This document shows, piece by piece, positions 28,701 through 36,867 of a stretch of 64,000 bases of DNA; the first letter of the stretch is position 1, and the number at the start of each line of letters is the position of its first letter. Source of the DNA: Prunella strophiata (lineage: Eukaryota > Chordata > Aves > Passeriformes > Prunellidae); assembly GCA_036583965.1 (NCBI GenBank), contig JAZBQD010000030.1, positions 88,581,300 through 88,645,299 of the forward strand, in the 5' to 3' direction. A program made the translations under genes and the position numbers. The notes under the pieces were generated by a model that had not been told where the DNA came from, searched no databases, and worked only from the letters and a program-made list of their open reading frames with translations.

Positions 28701-31700
28701 CTCTGGTCTGATAAGGCACAGGGTTTGCCTGATGGGCTTGAGTGAGATAGGAGCTGGATCCTGTGGAGAGAATTGTGCCCCTTGTCATGCTCAGCTGTGC
28801 TTCCTTGCACAAACCACTGGGCTGTGGGGCTTGCCCTCCTCCCCCTGGGAAATGCTGGGGAACTTGGTGTGACCCGAGTGGGTTCATCTCTGCTGGTGGG
28901 ACAGAACGGGGCACAACTGACTCAGGTGTGCTGCTAGGATGGGCAGCTGGGCTGTCTTAGAGGGTGTCCCCTGATCCACATTCTCACAACAAGCTCACCA
29001 CCCCAGAGGAGGTACCTGATTTACATTCACCTGCACCTGAGTGAATATAGACTCAAGAGATGCTGGGTTCCACCACATTCTCCCCACCACTTCTTCAGGA
29101 CTTCCCCCCCACTCCTCCTGCCAGATCTGGATCCAAGACTGCACAGCAACCAAGTCTTGTTGCAGGACCTATGGGTGGTGAGACCCTCACACTCTTGTAC
29201 TTTGTTTTTCTTTCTTTTGTGCTTCACACTCTTGTTCTTTGTTTCTTTTCTTTCTTCCTTTCTTTCCCCTTGTCTGTGTCCTTGGGTGATGTTGTTGCAC
29301 TTTCACATTGCAATGCTTTAATCTTGTATTACTATCGATAATAACCACCAAACCAGCTCCATACCTGTTTTCCTTTGCAACCAAGTTGTTCTATAATAAA
29401 CCCTACATTGTTTATTTACAAATACTGATCATTCAGTGTCACTTCACACTAATTTGTGCCAGGGGATCTAGCAACAAGAACATGGGTTATCCCCACCTTC
29501 TGAGGCAGGTCATAATAGTAATTCAACAAAAATAATAGAGGAAAAACATGTGATTTGGAATGTCCCATATACCTTGATTAGGTTTTCAGGATCCTGAAAA
29601 CCTACAGAAACAGCTCATCCTCACCTGGGATCAGCAGTGCAAAACTCAAAGTAATCATGGGCAGGTAGAGGATGCAGCTGTTCCTCCAGTTGCTCCTTGG
29701 TTAGACAAGGAGGAAGCCTTCGAATAACCACCTGCATATATAAAAAGAAATTGAGATTTATATTTGATCTAAATACTAGAAACAGATGAAACAGATGGCA
29801 CAAATTCCCTGACTCAGTTCCTGCAATTGTTTTGAAACTATAGGATAATTACATATTCTGATGAACAGCCTGAGAACCATTTCAATTTAATGAATCAACC
29901 TAAAAAATAGATATTGATTACATAAAAATTTTAAAGTATCTCTAAAAAATGATTTAAACTAGCTTTTAAGTCTTGTTACAGCAGTATTTCAGTGTAATAG
30001 GTCTCTGTGTCCAGCTGCTCCTGGCAGGGGTTTTTCAGGGCAGCCTCTGAGAGGATGCTGGGGCTGCCCAGTGCTGAGTGCAGCCAGCTCCAGTGGATCC
30101 ACCCCAGGGCACAGGTGAGTCCCTTAAGCCAAGTCAGTGGTGACTCTGGGAAAGGTATTTAAGAATGGGCAGGAAAGGTAGCATGGCAGTGGGTGAGACA
30201 GAGGAGTAAGGGGAGAAAAAAGTGTAAGACACAGCCCTGCAGACAAACAGGAAAGGAGAAGGAGGGGAGGAGGTGCTCCAAGTGCCAAAGCAGAAAGTCC
30301 CTTGAAGGAGATGTGAGGCACACAGTGAGGCACACAGTTTCCTCCACGTGCCATGAAGAAGCCCAGTGGAGAAGACATCCACCGTGCAGCCCATGGGGGA
30401 CCCCATGCCCCAGCAAGTGGAGATGCCCTGAAGGGTCCTGCAGCCTGTGCAGAGGAGCCCACACTGGATCAGGTTTATCCTGAAGGCCTGCAGCCCGTGA
30501 AGGAGACTGATGCTGCAGCAGGTCATGAACAACTGCAGCATGTGGGAGGGACCCTCCTGCAGCACTCCAGGAAGGACTGTATCCTATTGTGTCCCATGTC
30601 AGGTCCCCATGCCGGAGGAGGGAAGGAGCATGAGGAAGAAGGAGCAGCAGAGAGGAGCTGTTATGTCCTGTCTGCAACCCCCACTCCTCATCCTTCTGCA
30701 GTGCTTCCAAGGCAGAGGAGGTTGAGCCTGGGAAGGAAGAGGGGAGGTGGGAAAGTGCTTCTTCAGTTGCAATCTTTTTTTTTTTTTTAAGTCTTCTCTA
30801 TTTTTTAATTAGCCATTAAGTAAATGAATTCTCTCCATACTGTATCCTGAGTTAGAAGGGACCCACAAGGACCACTGAAGTCCCACTCCTGGCCCTGCCC
30901 AAGAATCAGTGTGTGCCTGAGGGCATTGGCCAAATGCTTCTTGAACTCTGTCAGGCTTAGTGCTGACAATTTTCCTGGGGAGCATGTTCCAGTGCCCAAC
31001 CACCCTCTGGGCGAAGAATCTTTTTTCTATACTGCAACCTACACCTCTCCAGACACAGCTTTGTGTCATTCCTTCACATCCCTGTCACTGGCCACCAGAG
31101 AGAAAGTATCAGTGCCTGCCCCTCCATTCTCCTTTGTCAGAAAGCTGTAAGAAGCTGCTATGAAGTCTTCCCTCAGCTGTGTCAGTTTTTCCTATGATGA
31201 CAATTTGTTTTTTCCATCATACCTTATTCCTGGGTCTTACTGAGGGAGGAGTGCAAGAGCACCTGGCTGGAGGTCAGCCACCCAGAGTAAACCCACTACA
31301 CCAAGCTAAACTGCCCAATAATAAAGGCCAGGAAACTGTGTAGAAACCTCTGTCTGAATGACTGCCAGCACATAAAGCAGTAAAATGGCCATCAAGCTTC
31401 AGGCAACCTGTTTTAATTTCTGAGTACTTTAGTATCTGAATTTAACTTTACTGAGCTCTGAGTTATAGTAATTTTCAGTGCTTCAGTTTTCTAATTAAAA
31501 AAAAAAAACCGGGAATCAGTCAAATCTCACAGTACTCAAAGACTCACAAAATTGTCAGGGTTGGAAGGGATCTCCGGTCCAACCTCCCTGCCAAGGCAGG
31601 GTCACCTAGAGCAGGTGCCACAGAACACGTCCAGGTGGGTTCTGAAAGTCTCCAGCCAGAGAGACTCCGTGACATCCCTGAACAACCTGTCGGCAAGCAT

Positions 31701-32228
31701 TATTTGACAGGTGCTCGAATAAAGACGGAGAAGAGAGATGTGCTCTTGCCCTTGACAGCAGCTGCTTTGCCACAGCAATAGCCAGCCTTGACTTCTCAAT
31801 CAAAGGTGAAATGATTTCCAGCGCTGACGCTGGGGGTCTCCCAATACTCCAAGGAATGAACACCCTCAGTCTGCAGATGAAGAAATTCCCGTTTACAAAC
31901 ACACCAGCCTCCTGAGATCAGGCTCGGTCTGTCTCCTCGCTGCAGCCTCCCTGCCTCTCCCCTCTCCCACCGGAGCCGCCCCCGCCCCGATCCCCGATCC
32001 CCGCTCGCGCCCCCTCACTTTGCTCAGCGCCGTTTTCTTCTCCTCCCGCTGCTTCCCCGGCGCCGGGTGAAGCGGCGGCGGCAGCGGGGACGGCGGGGAC
32101 AGGTTCGGCGGAGCGTCCGTGTCGCGGCGCGGCGCCTCCGGCGGCAGCGGGGAGTCCATGGGCCGCGGGTCGCGGCCGCCGCCCCGGCCCGGCCCCGGCG
32201 CCGGCGCTGCCTCCCGCTCCGAGCGCAT
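7536..32228 (-). CDS. UPF3A: UPF3A, regulator of nonsense transcripts 3A (10 coding exons, 492 aa)
   Basis: A nonsense-mediated decay factor that binds UPF2 through its RRM-like Smg4/UPF3 domain and can contact the exon junction complex; UPF3 proteins shuttle between nucleus and cytoplasm. Coding exons in order: 32019-32228, 29625-29731, 21349-21455, 19326-19424, 19130-19240, 15666-15721, 15415-15573, 13373-13533, 10002-10296, 7536-7709. All introns are GT-AG and every split codon closes. The start, MRSERE, matches the human protein's MRSE start. Residues 1-70 are proline-rich. Residues 71-211 form the UPF3 domain, with VVIRRLP and RAYINF strands. Residues 213-290 are a very charged Arg/Glu/Lys helix, and 436-450 are the exon-junction-binding motif. 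Length fits the family (470-490 aa). Synteny with CDC16 favours UPF3A over UPF3B, although some C-terminal residues look UPF3B-like. Confidence 0.97.
7710..10001 (-). other. UPF3A: UPF3A intron 9
   Basis: AT-rich intron with a pyrimidine-rich stretch near 8770-8890. I recognise no repeat, RNA gene or coding segment in it. Confidence 0.85.
10002..10296 (-). CDS. UPF3A: UPF3A coding exon 9
   Basis: Residues 337-435, a disordered charged region containing YRLDDGRKHRTHYE and WGKGYNQDRGKKG, which match the family. The donor is GTTCTT, off the usual GTRAG consensus, but the join to DRPAM in exon 10 is exact. Confidence 0.95.
10297..13372 (-). other. UPF3A: UPF3A intron 8
   Basis: Contains one CR1 3' fragment near 12368-12520 on the plus strand. 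The remainder holds no recognisable element. Confidence 0.85.
12368..12520 (+). repeat. CR1 LINE 3' fragment
   Basis: Plus-strand sequence runs through a diverged CR1 3' end: GGCAGTATTTAAAAGACATG, then GTTGGACTCAATGATCTTA and GGTCCATTCCAACCT. It is antisense to UPF3A. The terminal ATTCTATG repeats are lost. Confidence 0.75.
13373..13533 (-). CDS. UPF3A: UPF3A coding exon 8
   Basis: Residues 284-336 plus two bases of Lys337. LLKKPEKGDE leads into an acidic, Ser-rich and probably disordered linker. Confidence 0.95.
13534..15414 (-). other. UPF3A: UPF3A intron 7
   Basis: AT-rich intron. The only element I recognise is the SINE near 15006-15135. A 15-bp direct repeat (CTTTATAGAAGGACC) occurs at about 14188-14220. 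Confidence 0.85.
15006..15135 (-). repeat. tRNA-Ile/CR1 SINE (TguSINE1-like), 5'-degraded
   Basis: Read on the minus strand, a degraded tRNA-derived part with a B-box-like GGGTTTGATCCCC and ATGGGCC acceptor end joins a CR1-type tail (GAGTTGGACTTGATGATCC ... AACTCAGAATATT). This matches the architecture of the passerine tRNA-Ile SINE. The A-box half is poorly preserved. It has the same orientation as UPF3A. Confidence 0.65.
15415..15573 (-). CDS. UPF3A: UPF3A coding exon 7
   Basis: Residues 231-283, an Arg/Glu/Lys-rich single helix or coiled coil (RIREEKREER onward). It follows exon 6 after a 92-nt intron. Confidence 0.96.
15666..15721 (-). CDS. UPF3A: UPF3A coding exon 6
   Basis: Residues 212-230, ARRTTPLLEYIKNRKLEKQ, which is highly conserved in UPF3 proteins. 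The donor is GTACG. Confidence 0.96.
15722..19129 (-). other. UPF3A: UPF3A intron 5
   Basis: Holds a nearly 3'-complete CR1 fragment (18203-18480). The remaining sequence is AT-rich with no element I recognise. Confidence 0.85.
18203..18480 (+). repeat. CR1 LINE 3' end with terminal octamers
   Basis: Typical CR1 blocks occur in order: TTTCTTCCCAAAAGATTGTC, CACTGGAACAGGCTGCCTGG, CTGGAGGCATTTAAAAGA and GGTTGTACTTGATG. It closes with GATTCTATGATTCTA, the CR1 3' terminal microsatellite. It is antisense to UPF3A. Confidence 0.88.
19130..19240 (-). CDS. UPF3A: UPF3A coding exon 5
   Basis: Residues 175-211, DPEYRKFLENYC to EAKTRELI, the end of the UPF3 domain. It is separated from exon 4 by an 85-nt intron. 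Its donor is GTCTGT. Confidence 0.96.
19326..19424 (-). CDS. UPF3A: UPF3A coding exon 4 (frame-neutral, 99 nt)
   Basis: Residues 142-174 (LEYPAVVEFAPFQKI and a lysine-rich run). Both boundaries fall after codon position 1, so skipping would remove 33 residues and keep the frame. Mammalian UPF3A has a shorter isoform that lacks an exon in this part of the RRM-like domain. Confidence 0.96.
19425..21348 (-). other. UPF3A: UPF3A intron 3
   Basis: AT-rich intron with an A run at 19604-19621. Small reading frames in it (for example 20699-21025) have no family resemblance. Confidence 0.85.
21349..21455 (-). CDS. UPF3A: UPF3A coding exon 3
   Basis: Residues 106-141, with RNP1-like RAYINFRNPED. The donor is the less common GTTGGA, but the frame into exon 4 closes correctly at a Gly codon. 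Confidence 0.96.
21456..29624 (-). other. UPF3A: UPF3A intron 2 (largest)
   Basis: An 8.2-kb intron. It contains LTR-like copy B from 28592 and an A19 run at 28482-28500. From 21456 to 28480 I recognise no repeat or gene. A minus-strand frame at 26947-27285 (112 codons, hydrophobic) has no recognised homology. Confidence 0.8.
28592..29475 (+). repeat. LTR-like retroelement repeat, copy B
   Basis: Inverted relative of 1-1040. It begins with the shared AGACTGAACTATTCAGAG block. A GAATATA TATA-like site lies near 29044, a pyrimidine-rich stretch follows at 29200-29280, and an AATAAA lies near 29394, which fits a U3-R-U5 order on the plus strand. The right edge is an estimate because copy A is cut at the window edge. 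It sits antisense within UPF3A intron 2. Confidence 0.6.
29625..29731 (-). CDS. UPF3A: UPF3A coding exon 2
   Basis: Residues 71-105 plus two bases of a split Ser codon. It holds the first RRM strand VVIRRLPP and the LTKEQLEEQL helix of the UPF2-binding domain. Confidence 0.96.
29995..31300 (+). repeat. Probable ERVL-type LTR, interrupted by a CR1
   Basis: GC-rich repeat with avian LTR features: AGTGCAGCCAGCTCCAGTGG, CTGCAGCACTCCAGGAAGGA, a T-rich tail near 30772-30800 and TTAAGTAAATGAATTCTCTC. After the CR1 insert, a short end resumes with GGAGGTCAGCCACCCAGAG and AACCCACTACA. I recognise the general pattern from abundant bird LTRs, but the family name and exact ends are not certain. The 183- and 145-codon frames in it are not genes. 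Confidence 0.45.
30837..31190 (-). repeat. CR1 LINE 3' fragment nested in the LTR-like repeat
   Basis: Plus strand shows the reverse of a CR1 3' end: GAGTTAGAAGGGACCCACAA, CTTCTTGAACTCTGTCAGGC, GTTCCAGTGCCCAACCACCC and GTCACTGGCCACCAGAGAGA. Its 3' end uses the same tail type as the SINE copies in this window. Confidence 0.88.
31545..31690 (-). repeat. CR1 LINE fragment
   Basis: Contains GGGTTGGAAGGGATCTCC, CCTGCCAAGGCAGGGTCACC, CACGTCCAGGTGGGTTCTGA and TGACATCCCTGAACAACCTG, all diagnostic of avian CR1 in reverse orientation. It lies about 330 bp 3' of UPF3A exon 1. Confidence 0.85.
32019..32228 (-). CDS. UPF3A: UPF3A coding exon 1
   Basis: Residues 1-70, phase 0 end, donor GTGAGG. It encodes a Pro/Arg-rich leader and ends in KQREEKKTALSK, the conserved lead-in to the UPF3 domain. 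The frame stays open upstream to another Met at 32501, but that region holds the CpG promoter, so I chose the Met at 32228. Confidence 0.95.
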
Positions 32229-32259
32229 GCAGCCGCCGCGCCCGCAGCCGCGCGGAAAC

Positions 32260-32297
32260 CTCGCGAGAACAGCCGCAGGCTGGCGGGATCTCGCGAG
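32260..32297. promoter_or_regulatory. UPF3A: Paired TCTCGCGAGA-like elements
   Basis: CTCGCGAGA at 32260-32268 and TCTCGCGAG at 32289-32297 each match nine of ten bases of the palindromic TCTCGCGAGA element found in vertebrate TATA-less, often bidirectional, CpG promoters. Their centres are 30 bp apart, 35-65 bp upstream of the UPF3A start codon. Confidence 0.75.
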
Positions 32298-32348
32298 GCC
32301 CCCCCGCCAACCGTAGCGAGGAGCGGCGGCTCCGATCCCGATAGCGAT

Positions 32349-32368
32349 CCCGTTCCCGTTCCCGTTCC
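32349..32368 (-). repeat. Short GGGAAC hexamer array
   Basis: Three tandem GGGAAC-type units on the UPF3A sense strand, followed by two more G3 runs in GGGATCGCTATCGGG. At least four G3 runs lie close together. Confidence 0.7.
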
Positions 32369-32767
32369 TCCTGGAGCTCTGCAGGGCGCCCACTGCGCGA
32401 GGGGACACGCAGAAACGTGCCCATGTCCCTCCTCTCGCCCTAAGCTCACGGGTGCTCACCCCGGCCTCGGAGCGGCTCGAGGGCGGGAAGGGCACTGACA
32501 CCGCAGGGGTGCGTTACTCAATCTTTGGATGCAGGGTCTAAGGGGTAGCCAAATTCTGGGGAGAAAGCAGTGGGGGAAAAGGAAATAAAAGGCCAGTGTT
32601 ACTTGTGTGAGGCCAGGAGTCTTACGCCTGCAGGGAGGTTCTGTGACAATTAAGCAGTGCCTACACTTCGGCAATGCAGGCCAGCCGGAGCCCCCGAGGC
32701 CACGCAGCAGGGAGAGCCCTTCCAAAGGGTGCCTGCGGGCCTTTCTGCCTGGCTCCGTCGGGAACTG

Positions 32768-33045
32768 TGGTGACAGGACAAGGGAGAGCGGGTACAAACT
32801 GAGAGAGGGGAAATTCAGGCTCGATGTTAGCAAGAAACTTACTGTGAGGATGGTGAGGCACTGGAATAGGTCGCCCAGAGAGATTGTGGATGCCCATCCC
32901 TGGCAGAGGTCAAAGCCGGGTTGGACAGGGCCTTAAGGAACCTGGCAGAGAGGAGTCCCTGCCCACGGCAGCAGGCTTGGGACTACAGGATCTTTAAGGT
33001 CCTTTCCAACCCACACCATTCTATGGTTCCATGATTATTCAGAGT
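32768..33045 (+). repeat. CR1 LINE 3' end
   Basis: Runs from GGTGACAGGACAAGGGAGAG through GATGGTGAGGCACTGGAATA and CAAAGCCGGGTTGGACAGGG to GGTCCTTTCCAACCCACACC and ATTCTATGGTTCCATGATT. It is plus-oriented, with a near-complete 3' terminus, about 500 bp upstream of the UPF3A start codon. Confidence 0.9.
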
Positions 33046-33158
33046 ACTGACCCATCAATCAGAGCAAGGCTTTTTAGTCCTAGACTGCAATCAACAAATT
33101 TTGCAATACCTAGATGCAAAAAGTTTCTTGAAATTCCTGTGTGAGTTGGAACATCTTG

Positions 33159-33778
33159 TGTCGGAACTCAGGACATCCCTCTGGCTGCCCTGGATGGTTT
33201 GAGCCCCTGGCAGGGGGCTCAAAGACCTTGGCACGGAGCCCAAGACCCCTGTGCCTTTGATTTTGAGCCATGGAAAAAATTACCAACCTTATATGAAGAG
33301 TTACAAGCCACAAAAATTAAGTAGAGTAATAATAAGTTTATCACAGGATGAAAAAGTAGAATTTTGGGGTTTTTTAGAATAAGGGTTCAGGGGTCAAGAT
33401 GGAGAAATTTGGGTTCTGTCCTTCTTTCTCCTTCTTCACAGCCTCCATCTTCTGGGTGATGGTGGCACTTTTGGATTGGCTTAGAGTAGAGTAAGACTCT
33501 GTAACATGGGTGATAGGTATTGGAAAATAACTGTAAATAATGTACACATAGTTTTTAGTATAAAAAGACAACACTGCCCCAGGGGTGGGCAGTGTGCCTG
33601 TGACTTGATTGCTGAACAGACTTCGGCTGGTCAGGGAGAAAATTTGTTAGATAAGAAATAATAAACAACCTTGAAAACTGCACAAGAAGCCTGCTGACTC
33701 CTTCTTTGGTTCTCGGGCCAGAACACAGAGACTTTCTCACTGATGGGGTCATCTCGAGCTCCTGAGAGACCTCCGACA
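33159..33778 (+). mobile_element. Solo LTR of an endogenous retrovirus, 620 bp, with 6-bp TSD
   Basis: Ends are the inverted pair TGTCGGA ... TCCGACA, with canonical TG/CA termini. The flanking hexamer ATCTTG occurs at both 33153-33158 and 33779-33784. Inside, TATAAAA lies at 33559-33565 and AATAAA at 33660-33665, giving U3-R-U5 on the plus strand. No gag, pol or env lies next to it, so it is a solo LTR. A 6-bp duplication is typical of alpha/betaretrovirus-like class II elements; the class is inferred. A related copy is at 57413-58037. Confidence 0.93.
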
Positions 33779-33997
33779 ATCTTGGACATCCAGAATTGGT
33801 GGCAGAAGTACTCTAGGAGCTACGGAAATTAGACAGAAGGAGCAAAAATGCCTGCAATTTAATCAGAATACACAGGGTCATTGCAAATCTTCAGACCCTG
33901 CTGCATTGATAGTCCTCAAACAGCTGTCCACAGGATGAAGGAAATACATGATCTGATGTGGAATAATAAAAGTAGGTGGCATTGGCTGCGAAAACTG

Positions 33998-34132
33998 AAA
34001 TCTCAGAATATTCTGAGTTGGAAAGCACTCACAAGGACCATTGAGTCAACTCTTACATGAATGGCCCTACATGGGGTTTAAGCTCGCAACACTGGCAGTA
34101 TTAGCACCAGGCTCTGATCAATTTGCCTAACA
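33998..34132 (-). repeat. tRNA-Ile/CR1 SINE (TguSINE1-like)
   Basis: On the minus strand, an A-box-like TTGATCAGAGCCTGGTGCTA and an anticodon-region AATACTGCCA lead to a diverged B box (GAGCTTAAACCCC) and the ATGTAGGGCC end. A CR1-type tail follows (GAGTTGACTCAATGGTCC ... AACTCAGAATATT). GGTGCTAATA is the tRNA-Ile anticodon arm. It is better preserved at its head than the copy at 15006. Confidence 0.75.
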
Positions 34133-36601
34133 CATAATTTATTTTCAAATCTTTTAGGCAGCAGTACCTATGAAGAAACTTTCAGAGCCATTTGCAGCAC
34201 AAATATCTTGTTTGTTTTCATATCTCTTCTGAAAACCTTTAAGGCAATATTCAGATCTCCTCACTCTGGGACAAAACTAATCCTTGGAAGAGAAAGATGA
34301 AGTTGCTTATGAGACAGAGCCAAAATGCCCCTTTTGGGGGTATATTTATAAGTCACCCAACCTGACAGTCCTGGACCTTGGTACCCAGCAGCCAAAGCCA
34401 AGTGAGGCAATGGCAATGGCAATGGCTTGCAGCACAAATCAAGGATCTGAGGTCAAGTCAGGCCAAAACTAATAACCAAAGTTCCTCATGAGGACAAGGA
34501 CAATACTCAATTTAACTGGAGCCAGGGTGAATAACCCAGAAAGGCACCAAGCACTCTGTAGTAAGAGCAGGACAGGTGATGGGAGGTGCAGAAGACCAGG
34601 GCAAGCAGGTGCTGCCAGTACAAAGGCAGGGATTTGGACAGAACAAGAGCAGGTCAAAACACTGAACAGAAGATAAATAAGGAGAGAAAAACTTCCCCTA
34701 AAGTCCTGTCTGAGACATACATCATGAACCAGCTCACAAGCTCTAACCCAACTGTAGCTCCCTAACAGGCTTGGAGCCAAGCCAAGCTGTATCAAGAATT
34801 CCTCTGACATCCAAAAGAGTCCTTCACAATCTAGGACACTTTGCATGCATTTCTTTCTGGGTAATTTTTAATACCAATGAATGAAGGTTAGCAACAGCCA
34901 GCCAAAAAACTCCAACAGATACCTGCCAAGGCACAGTGTCATGACAGGCTGCTGTTACAGCAATGCCCATGCTTGCCATTCCATCTGTTTCCTCCCACTC
35001 CAACCACTGCCCCACTGATGAAGTAACACAGCAGTGGCTTTCTCTCCTTGAACCTGAGAATTGATCAGATCTAGAAAATATTTTAAAATGCTGTTCCAGT
35101 TCCCTGATTTCATTCACAATGTAACCACACAAGGATTTGTATTACTACAGCTGAGGAAGTGGCACAGTAGATTCCTACAGGCAGAAATAACATAAACCAG
35201 TGTTGTCATCACAGCATCAGATTGTAACTGGGGAGTGCAGGACAAAAGATGAACTTCTATCAATATTTAAAACCATTTTGCCAATGAGAAAGATTAATAA
35301 CAGAGCAAAACAATGCAAGATTTATATCCATGTCTGAAAGTAGTCAAAAGGCCTGATTCTCTAGAATATTATTTTGCCACCTTCCATTTAGAAATTGCCA
35401 TGATGACTCACTAGAAAACTAGATTGATATATGGTGGATTAAAAATAATGATATAGAGAACAAGGAGTTTGGCTCCTTAAGAATCTTTGAGAATCTATTT
35501 GCAATATCCTTCTGTGTGCAGCAACAAGCCTTTGCTGTCGTATTATCCATGAGATAGTCTTGGTTACAATTATTCAGGATACATGAGCACAGATGTAAAA
35601 ATAACTTTCAAAAGATCCTTTAAAGGAAGAGACCTGCCTAATAGAGCAGCTGTTGGGACACACTCATTATAGATTATTCCAGAGTGTTCAGGAGAAATCC
35701 CCAGTTTACCTCAAAGAAGTCATCTGCACCACACCCCAATTACCAGGTTCCAAACACAAATAAAGCCCTTTGTATGAACTCTTTTTGCCACTCACACTGA
35801 GGAAGAGAGACCTGACTCTACCCAGGAGATGCATGTGCCTCCTAAATGATTAATTTTTCCTACACTCTGCTTGGATACTTTTTCACTTAAGACTCACGGC
35901 TGATAGAATGTTTTTCAGGAGAATCTGTAACTTTCAGTGAATTGTTTTAGAACTAGGAGGTAAAACATTTTTGTTCACCTGATTTTCTCATGTTTAAGAA
36001 TATATGGGATTGGTATTGAATTCTGCACTCAATGCAAAGTCCAATCCATATTTTCTAACATATGGAAGGGAAATTTAGGCATCTCCCATTCTCTTTGTGG
36101 AGCCACAGCACAATTCCCATTGTCACTGGGACAGAACCAGAGTTCTCTACACTACTGTGCTGGTCCTCATAGGAAAGCAATGGGATCACCTGGACCCAAG
36201 AGATTTCCACTGTGAGAGTGTGTGCAATTGCTGACAAAATAGACTCCTCCCCAAGCTTTTCCTCCCTTGATACCCTTGAATTCCAAAGTGCAGTTGTGTC
36301 TAAAACTTGAATTTATGTTCAGTAATGCACATGCATGTGTCAAATAGCCAGTACTCTGGATTCAAACTATGTATATGGCCTGCATCGATGCAATGAGGTC
36401 TTCTTGACTCAGATGGGGATTCATGAAAGTGCTATCAGGAGAATATTTATAAAGTAGGAACTATAAAACTCCCGGTGTTAAGTACATAGTAGTTTGAATT
36501 CATATAAAAATAGCAAATTCATGAAAGTACAACACCATTAACAAATGTTAAAACAAACATACTACACTTAGACAAAATGAGCTCTCTACCAGTATTTATG
36601 G
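34133..36601. other. Intergenic DNA between CDC16 3' end and UPF3A promoter
   Basis: No gene, RNA or repeat family recognised. The part just below 36601 should be CDC16 3' UTR. The transcribed strand has no AATAAA between 36601 and about 34150; the first is at 34138-34143. Weaker variants are CATAAA at 36595-36600 and TATAAA near 36446. The 125-codon minus frame at 34469-34846 has no family resemblance. Confidence 0.7.
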
Positions 36602-36867
36602 TCACGTACTGTGGTCTGACATTGATGTTTCTAACATCATATCACTTTCATTCATTTCAATCTCAAATGTTTCTTCCAATGGGCGACTGGTATCTGTGCT
36701 TTTCCTTTGATTTGATGTCTCTAATGTTACTATGCCACTTTCATCCAGAGTTTGTCTTTCTATGTCGAATTCTCTGAAATCCCAGGGAGGTGAAATTATG
36801 TTCTTTAATGTCTTCACTGTGTGTACATCAAAGTCATAACATCTTAATTTGTCTTTGATCTCTGTTC
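36602..36867 (-). CDS. CDC16: CDC16 coding exon 18 with stop
   Basis: Residues 536-623 and a TGA stop. KNIISPPWDFREF is conserved. The tail EETFEIEMNESDMMLETSM is acidic and Ser/Thr-rich. The linker before it (about 575-600) differs most from mammals. Confidence 0.97.

Larger units (their letters stand above)
29732..32018 (-). other. UPF3A: UPF3A intron 1
   Basis: Mostly filled by an LTR-like element (about 29995-31300), the CR1 inside it (30837-31190) and a further CR1 piece (31545-31690). The last 100 bases before exon 1 are already part of the CpG-rich zone. Confidence 0.85.
31920..32480 (-). promoter_or_regulatory. UPF3A: UPF3A CpG-island promoter and 5' exon
   Basis: Dense CpG and high GC begin abruptly against AT-rich surroundings and cover exon 1 and the DNA upstream of its start codon. 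There is no TATA box. A GGGAAC hexamer array and two TCTCGCGAGA-like sites lie just upstream of the ATG. This fits a housekeeping CpG-island promoter. Confidence 0.85.

Noticed and set aside
30124..30790. Overlapping frames of 112-183 codons on both strands.
   Set aside because: They lie wholly within a GC-rich LTR-like repeat, are open in several frames at once and match no protein family I know.
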